NCBI GenBank assembly: GCA_030599515.1
Contig: JAUVNV010000013.1
Coordinates: 1-19,420 of the forward strand
From: Acidimicrobiia bacterium
GTDB taxonomy: Bacteria > Actinomycetota > Acidimicrobiia > Spongiisociales > UBA5794
Reading direction: 5' to 3'
DNA length: 19,420 nucleotides
Below the pieces are notes generated by a model, which was not told the DNA's origin, ran no database searches, and worked only from the letters and a program-made list of their open reading frames with translations. The translations under genes and the position numbers were made by a program. Positions 16,005 through 19,420 of this stretch are shown here, one piece after another (position 1 is the stretch's first letter; each line of letters starts with the position of its first letter).

Positions 16005-17162
16005 ATGACCACCAAAGATACGGCGAGCAAGGCGTTCCATCTTGTGGAGCGTGAACTGCGAAACCTGTCTCGTTGGATGTACGACCATCCCGAGACCGCG
16101 TACGAGGAGTTCGAGACATCGGCCAAGCTCGTCAAGTATCTCTCGGAGAAGGGCTTCAGCGTCGAGTACCCGGCCTACGGGCTCGAGACTGCTTTCGCCG
16201 CCCGCGTTGGATCTGAGGGTCCCGAGGTGGTCATCTGCTGTGAGATCGACGCTCTCCCGGAGGTCGGCCACGCCTGCGGCCACAACATCATCGCCACGTC
16301 GGCGATTGGAGCCGGCATCGCCCTGGCCCCGCTCGTCGAGGATCTCGGCATCCAAGTCACCGTCCTCGGCACCCCAGCCGAGGAAGCGGGTGGCGGCAAG
16401 ATCGACCTCATCAACGCCGGCGCATTCACCGACGCAGCGGCGGCAATGATGGTCCACCCGGCCAACGACGACGTCGTTGACAAGAACTCTCTCGCCCTCG
16501 CCCAGATCGATGTCGAGTTCCACGGCAAAGCATCCCACGCAGCGTTCAAGCCGCAGGTCGGCGTCAATGCCCTCGACGCCGCCGTCCAGGCCTATGTGAA
16601 CATCTCGACGCTGCGCCAGGCTATGTACCCGACGGACAAGATCCACGGCGTCATCAGCCACGGCGGAGATGTCCCGAACGTCATCCCGGCGCTCACGTCG
16701 ATGTCGTGGTACATCCGCGCCATGACCAAGAGCCGCCTCGACGAGCTCTACGCTAAGGTCATCGCCGCCTTCGAAGGTGCGGCGATCGCAACCGGTTGCA
16801 CCTTCGACGTGAAGCTGCAAGGGAACACGTACACGGACATGATCGTCGACCCCGTGATGGCGGATCTCTACGCCGAGAACTCCGCGACGCTCGGCCGGCC
16901 CATGCACCGCAACAGCGAGTACGACCCGGGAGCGACGGGGTCCACCGACATGGCGAACGTCTCCTACGAAGTCCCGTCGATCCACCCGATACTCGACATC
17001 AAAGCGGAACCGGCGATCAACCATCAGAAGGAGTTCGCCGCCCACACGCTGACCCCGACCGGCGAGGCGGCGATCAGCGACGGTGCACTGGCGATGGCGA
17101 TGACGATCATCGACCTCGCGGAAGGCGATCGCTGGGCCGACCTCGGCACCGCCACGCCCTGA
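16005..17162 (+). CDS. M20-family metallo-amidohydrolase (PM20D2/AbgB-like)
   Basis: This 385-residue cytoplasmic metallopeptidase has EIDALPEVGHACGHN (Asp82, His89, Cys91, His93 region), GTPAEEAGGG with the catalytic Glu126-Glu127 pair, and MMVHPAN with His151. The lid/dimerisation domain FHGKASHAAFKP includes His178, and GSTDMANVSYEVPSIHP provides the C-terminal metal His. The pattern fits the PM20D2/p-aminobenzoyl-glutamate hydrolase group, which cleaves amide or dipeptide bonds with two metal ions. The ATG at 16005 follows a GAGAG Shine-Dalgarno. It is divergent from the murQ operon and shares its control region, so it may process peptides or amino-acid amides derived from muropeptides; this is speculative. 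Third codon positions are even more C-rich than in the operon, which may reflect high expression. Confidence 0.92.
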   Translation: MTTKDTASKAFHLVERELRNLSRWMYDHPETAYEEFETSAKLVKYLSEKGFSVEYPAYGLETAFAARVGSEGPEVVICCEIDALPEVGHACGHNIIATSAIGAGIALAPLVEDLGIQVTVLGTPAEEAGGGKIDLINAGAFTDAAAAMMVHPANDDVVDKNSLALAQIDVEFHGKASHAAFKPQVGVNALDAAVQAYVNISTLRQAMYPTDKIHGVISHGGDVPNVIPALTSMSWYIRAMTKSRLDELYAKVIAAFEGAAIATGCTFDVKLQGNTYTDMIVDPVMADLYAENSATLGRPMHRNSEYDPGATGSTDMANVSYEVPSIHPILDIKAEPAINHQKEFAAHTLTPTGEAAISDGALAMAMTIIDLAEGDRWADLGTATP

Positions 17163-17529
17163 TCTCCACCAAAGATCGACGAACCCTGCGTTCCGCCCGC
17201 CCAGCAGTTTGTTCGATCCTTGCCGGCGAGTCGCCCGAATCCTGTCGCAGGCCTGCACCAACGCGGAGCCTGCTCAACTCGTCCGCCCGGCAGGCTGCTG
17301 CACGAGCGCGACACATGACTGTCACCGACTCAACGAGAGTCCGTTCCCATCGCGCCTATCGCACGAGGCGATGAGAGACGACGGGTCAGGACGCGAAACG
17401 ACGAGAACCTGCAACTCAGTACTGGCAAGGGTTTCCCGCGTTTCCGCCGGCTACGAACAACGTTTGAATCGGTTTTTCAAATCGGGTGGCACTGGTTCGA
17501 TTCCGGCCGAGGGCAGTGGCCGACAACCC
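17163..17529. other. Gene-poor stretch downstream of the M20 gene
   Basis: No supported gene. A weak hairpin GATCT/AGATC (17161-17177) overlaps the M20 stop and is not a convincing terminator. Further on are CAAGGGTTTCCC (17426-17437; also found inverted at 19146-19157), an inverted pair TTTGAA/TTCAAA (17463-17468 and 17476-17481), and a tRNA T-arm-like word GGTTCGATTCC (17494-17504) for which no acceptor partner exists. Confidence 0.5.
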
Positions 17530-17760
17530 TTACGTATGGGGCTGTCGCACGAGTCGGCCGGTTCGAACGGCCCCCTTCTGCACGTCTGGCCAGTGCCAAA
17601 TCATCGCGGTTCGGAGTTGCGTGATAGGTTCCGGGAAATCGGCGTGGCGACCTCTCCATACACGGATGACCTGACTGTTCGACACGCCGAGTCGGTCAGC
17701 GATCTCGGCGGCTCCCACCAGTGGATCCATGTCTACGCGACGACCCATGACCGCGACCAT
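17530..17760 (-). CDS. Small AlpA/excisionase-like helix-turn-helix DNA-binding protein
   Basis: This 76-residue protein has LVGAAEIADRLGVSNSQVIR (residues 14-33), a MerR/HTH_17-type helix-turn-helix. HADFPEPITQL and a Trp-rich wing (IWHWPDVQ) follow, ending near TGRL. This is the compact layout of actinobacterial AlpA-like regulators and phage or plasmid excisionases. I chose ATG 17760 because GGGGTGG lies five bases upstream; the ATG at 17730 starts just before the HTH core and is also possible. It is the only gene on this strand in the flank, with no integrase nearby, and two palindromes lie just upstream. Whether it regulates transcription or served a lost mobile element cannot be told. 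Confidence 0.72.
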   Translation of the reverse strand: MVAVMGRRVDMDPLVGAAEIADRLGVSNSQVIRVWRGRHADFPEPITQLRTAMIWHWPDVQKGAVRTGRLVRQPHT

Positions 17761-17785
17761 AAACACCACCCCATACACAGCATAT

Positions 17786-17795
17786 GTTCTAGAAC
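17786..17795. promoter_or_regulatory. Palindrome GTTCTAGAAC upstream of the HTH gene
   Basis: A perfect 10-bp palindrome lies 26 bases before the chosen start of the AlpA-like gene and directly abuts the 17796-17828 hairpin. It is a candidate operator, for example for autoregulation (inference from position only). Confidence 0.35.
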
Positions 17796-17828
17796 CAAAG
17801 CGCATACATGCCGGAGGCATGCGCTTTG
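17796..17828. repeat. Strong inverted repeat CAAAGCGCAT/ATGCGCTTTG
   Basis: Ten perfect base pairs (17796-17805 with 17819-17828) enclose a 13-base centre. The centre shares an alternative inner ATGCC/GGCAT stem with the right arm. Short T runs flank both arms, so it could act as a terminator in either direction, or as a large operator or recombination site above the HTH gene. Confidence 0.5.
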
Positions 17829-17908
17829 TTCAGAAAGCGTTGCCGACTTGGGCTTGATGCCGACCGCGATCCAGTTGGGGAGCACTTCGGAAGGCTGTGC
17901 ATATTGCC
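17826..17908 (+). repeat. Degenerate repeat, copy A
   Basis: This stretch aligns in the same orientation with 19093-19177. The best block, 17832-17857 versus 19100-19125, is identical at 21 of 26 ungapped positions, and both copies end in CATATTGCC. One frame of each copy also gives related peptides (RKRCRLG... and TKRRQFG...), so these may be decayed remnants of one coding or mobile sequence. Confidence 0.4.
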
Positions 17909-18230
17909 TACCGGTTCAGGTGGTTGCGAGCGCAGTTCGAGAAACCAGATTCTCGACTCTTCCCGGGTTGACACGCCGACACCAACAGGAGCGATTCGGG
18001 CCTCGGTCTCTCCATTGTCGATCACGTCGTGACCGGCCATGACGAATCCGTGTCCACGCACAACGGTAGCGACGGTGCTGGCGGTGTCGTCGGATTCATC
18101 CTTCCAGACACGGATTCGCCGACCCAAACCGGCGTCGACGGCTCTCAGACACGTCTCATGTCAGCCACACGGATTCCTCACATCGTCCCGTCATGGTTCG
18201 TCATGTGATGACAAACGAAAGGAGATCATC
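17829..18230. other. Gene-poor stretch upstream of the secreted-protein gene
   Basis: No supported gene. It contains degenerate repeat copy A, three copies of the 10-mer ACACGGATTC (one inverted at 18043-18053, two direct at 18108-18118 and 18167-18176), and a short dyad GTCAT-GTG-ATGAC (18200-18212) just before the ribosome-binding site of the next gene. Confidence 0.5.
18043..18176. repeat. Three copies of ACACGGATTC(G) before the secreted-protein gene
   Basis: CGAATCCGTGT at 18043-18053 is the exact inverted 11-mer of ACACGGATTCG at 18108-18118, and ACACGGATTC recurs at 18167-18176. All three lie in non-coding DNA within 190 bases of the start at 18231. They may be regulator binding sites, or form a large stem. 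Confidence 0.45.
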
Positions 18231-18743
18231 ATGAAGAAGCTATTGGCAGCACTTGCGGCGGCAAGTGTTCTCGTAGCGGGAGCGTTCGTGGCTTCAACGG
18301 TTGCGTCGGACCCTGCGAACGCGCAGACAACGGAGACCCAAACCCGGGAGGCTCCCAAGCGACCTGACAAGCGTGAGGCGCTCGACGAGGTCCTCGGCGG
18401 ACTCGTCACCGATGGTGTTCTGAACCAAGCTCAGGCAGACGCTGTCCGGGATGCCCTCGAAGCCAAACACGAGGAATTGCAGGCAGCACGCGAGGAACGC
18501 CGGGCTGAACGTGAGGCGGATCGCGAGCTCATCATTGGTTTCCTCGATGACGACGTGATCAGCGCCGATGAGCTTGCCCAACTCGGCGATGACCATCCGT
18601 TCAATGATCCTTACGGGCCATTCGCTTCTGCGGCAGTTGACGGCGAGATCACAAAGGCGGAGCTCGACGGACTCCGTACCGAGCGCAACGGCCACCGCGG
18701 CCCCGGTGCTGACGCCGACAAGGCGGTGTCGCCGAACGCATGA
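18231..18743 (+). CDS. Secreted, charged helical protein with EF-hand-like segments
   Basis: This 170-residue protein starts at the ATG with an AAAGGAG Shine-Dalgarno six bases upstream; the frame stays open further upstream but is not coding there. A signal peptide MKKLLAALAAASVLVAGAF... probably ends at the Ala-rich ANAQ (about residue 32). The mature part has a module LGGLVTDGVLNQAQADAV, common in actinobacterial secreted proteins, then a very charged helix (ELQAAREERRAEREADREL). Two half EF-hand-like pieces follow, FLDDDVISADELAQL and AVDGEITKAELDGL. No enzyme motif is seen; a structural or ion-binding extracellular role is possible. I do not recognise a named family. Confidence 0.85.
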   Translation: MKKLLAALAAASVLVAGAFVASTVASDPANAQTTETQTREAPKRPDKREALDEVLGGLVTDGVLNQAQADAVRDALEAKHEELQAAREERRAEREADRELIIGFLDDDVISADELAQLGDDHPFNDPYGPFASAAVDGEITKAELDGLRTERNGHRGPGADADKAVSPNA

Positions 18744-18754
18744 ACTGACCACGA

Positions 18755-18794
18755 CGTGGATAGCGCCCGGTGACCTGGCCGGGCGCTAGCCACG
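18755..18794 (+). terminator. Strong hairpin after the secreted-protein gene
   Basis: A perfect 10-bp stem TAGCGCCCGG/CCGGGCGCTA (18761-18770 and 18779-18788) with an 8-base loop is extended by CGTGG/CCACG across one mismatch. It begins 12 bases after the stop codon. TTCTGT follows rather than a full U-tract, as often seen in high-G+C actinobacteria. It is the best terminator candidate in the window. Confidence 0.7.
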
Positions 18795-19092
18795 TTCTGT
18801 GATGAACCAGCCCAGCCAGGAGGTTCTGGTTCTGCCCAAGATGCCAGACACAGAATCACCCCCAGTCCTCGTTTCGAGTCCGGAACATCCGCACGCGAAA
18901 CGGGGACCGATCGCCGCCTTTCTCGACGGACTCAGGACACTCGGCCCTTCAGCCAAGAGAAGGCACGCTCTCGGACCCCCAATACCTAGAGCAATGCACC
19001 AGAACGCGCCCAGGCTCTCGCAGCAGAGCGCCCGAATCGGACACCTATGCGCTCCGACCGCGACAGTGGCAGGATGGCTTCACTGTCGACGA

Positions 19093-19177
19093 TTCGTCAA
19101 CAAAGCGTCGCCAATTTGGGCCTGAATCCGGTGTCGACCGAATCGGGGAAACCCTTGGTAGAACCGAACATATTGCC
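19093..19177 (+). repeat. Degenerate repeat, copy B
   Basis: Partner of 17826-17908, with the block 19100-19125 matching at 21 of 26 positions. It also contains GGGAAACCCTTG (19146-19157), the reverse complement of a word at 17426-17437, and GAAACCCTTGGTA (19148-19160), the reverse complement of 506-518. Confidence 0.4.
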
Positions 19178-19265
19178 GGATATGAATGGGTAGGCCCCGA
19201 CCGTGGGGCTGTCGCGGGCGGGTGTCGGGTCGGCGGATCGCTCTGTGTGCGAGCCAGTATTGCCA

Positions 19266-19294
19266 TTGCATCGTCGAACGACGATGCGTAGCAT
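19266..19294 (+). promoter_or_regulatory. Candidate promoter with a 20-bp palindrome in its spacer
   Basis: GCATCGTCG-AA-CGACGATGC (19268-19287) is a perfect 9-bp inverted repeat around two bases. TTGCAT (19266-19271) and TAGCAT (19289-19294), separated by 17 bases, can serve as -35 and -10. The dyad would then fill the spacer, a place where repressors or MerR-type regulators bind. The gene starts 40 bases downstream. Confidence 0.45.
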
Positions 19295-19333
19295 CGGTTT
19301 GGGAAGTGAGCAGAGAGCGACAGGGGGACACAT

Positions 19334-19420
19334 ATGCGTCTGCGACTGACTGTCACAGCGGTGATCGTTGGGGTATCTCTGCTCGGTGCTGGGTGCAGCT
19401 CGGGCGAGTCCACGGGCGAA
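19334..19420 (+). CDS. N-terminus of a lipoprotein, cut by the right edge
   Basis: The 29 visible codons begin MRLRLTVTAVIVGVSLLGAG and continue CSSGESTGE. A two-Arg n-region, a hydrophobic core and a lipobox-like GAGC with Cys21 predict export and lipidation. AGGGGGA (19322-19328) lies five bases before the ATG. The Ser/Gly/Thr stretch after the Cys is a typical actinobacterial tether. The mature domain is outside the window, so no function can be given. Confidence 0.75.
   Translation, partial: MRLRLTVTAVIVGVSLLGAGCSSGESTGE

Larger units (their letters stand above)
18795..19333. other. Gene-poor stretch before the lipoprotein gene
   Basis: The open frame at 18802-19125 has no recognisable domain, codon bias unlike the real genes and an ending inside a repeat, so I do not call it. 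The stretch contains degenerate repeat copy B (19093-19177) and, at its right end, the promoter-palindrome of the lipoprotein gene. Confidence 0.5.

Noticed and set aside
15951..17261. Long minus-strand open frame opposite the M20 gene
   Set aside because: It is the antisense shadow of a well-conserved M20 gene in GC-rich DNA; its Arg/Asp/Gly-rich sequence shows no domain.
17430..17520. tRNA-like word GGTTCGATTCC with T-arm appearance (17494-17504)
   Set aside because: The T-stem pairs poorly and no matching 5' acceptor strand, D-arm or anticodon arm is found 60-75 bases upstream, so it is not a tRNA gene; at most a remnant.
17209..18042. 277-codon plus-strand frame across the right flank
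   Set aside because: Low-complexity Arg/Ser/His-rich translation, spans palindromes and the HTH gene on the other strand, no Shine-Dalgarno and no domain.
17789..18127. Minus-strand 112-codon frame with a TTG start
   Set aside because: Part of it looks mildly coding, but it lacks a good start and ribosome-binding site and its end runs through degenerate repeat A and a hairpin.
18802..19125. Plus-strand frame starting MNQPSQEVLVLPK
   Set aside because: No recognisable family, codon use unlike neighbouring genes, and it ends inside repeat B.
1..19420. CRISPR array, rRNA genes, complete insertion sequence or replication origin
   Set aside because: No regularly spaced direct repeats, no rRNA-like sequence, no transposase or integrase, and no origin-like box cluster was seen.

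Overview
The window looks like chromosomal DNA of a high-G+C actinobacterium. Codons end strongly in G or C, GTG starts are common, and genes overlap by 1-14 nt in ATGA/GTGA style. The transporter lipoprotein has the Thr/Asp/Gly-rich linker after its lipobox that is common in Acidimicrobiia-like actinobacteria; the lineage is an inference.

Positions 15780 down to 540 (minus strand) form one very tight 14-gene unit: an RpiR/MurR-type regulator, MurQ, an oligopeptide-type ABC importer (lipoprotein, two permeases, two ATPases) with AnmK inserted between permeases and ATPases, a GNAT acetyltransferase, NagA, a double-SIS GlmS/NagB-II-like protein, and a three-subunit GlcD/GlcE/GlcF-type FAD/Fe-S oxidase. 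Read together this is a complete route for scavenging peptidoglycan fragments. The importer takes up anhydro-MurNAc or its peptides, AnmK makes MurNAc-6-P, and MurQ splits it into GlcNAc-6-P and D-lactate. NagA and the SIS protein carry GlcNAc-6-P to fructose-6-P, while the GlcDEF-like complex is well placed to oxidise the D-lactate to pyruvate. A TTGACA promoter whose -10 lies inside a perfect TGTAAG-AAA-CTTACA palindrome precedes the unit and is the probable operator of the regulator.

Divergent from the operon (16005-17162, plus) is a PM20D2/AbgB-like M20 amidohydrolase, a candidate for peptide or amide processing.

The right flank (17163-19420) is sparse and of a different texture. It holds a small AlpA/excisionase-like HTH gene (minus) below two palindromes, a secreted acidic helical protein with EF-hand-like pieces, a strong hairpin, degenerate repeats, and the start of a lipoprotein gene whose candidate promoter has a 20-bp palindrome in its spacer. 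The left end (1-539) is mostly non-coding, with hairpins and possibly the first codons of a minus-strand gene leaving the window.
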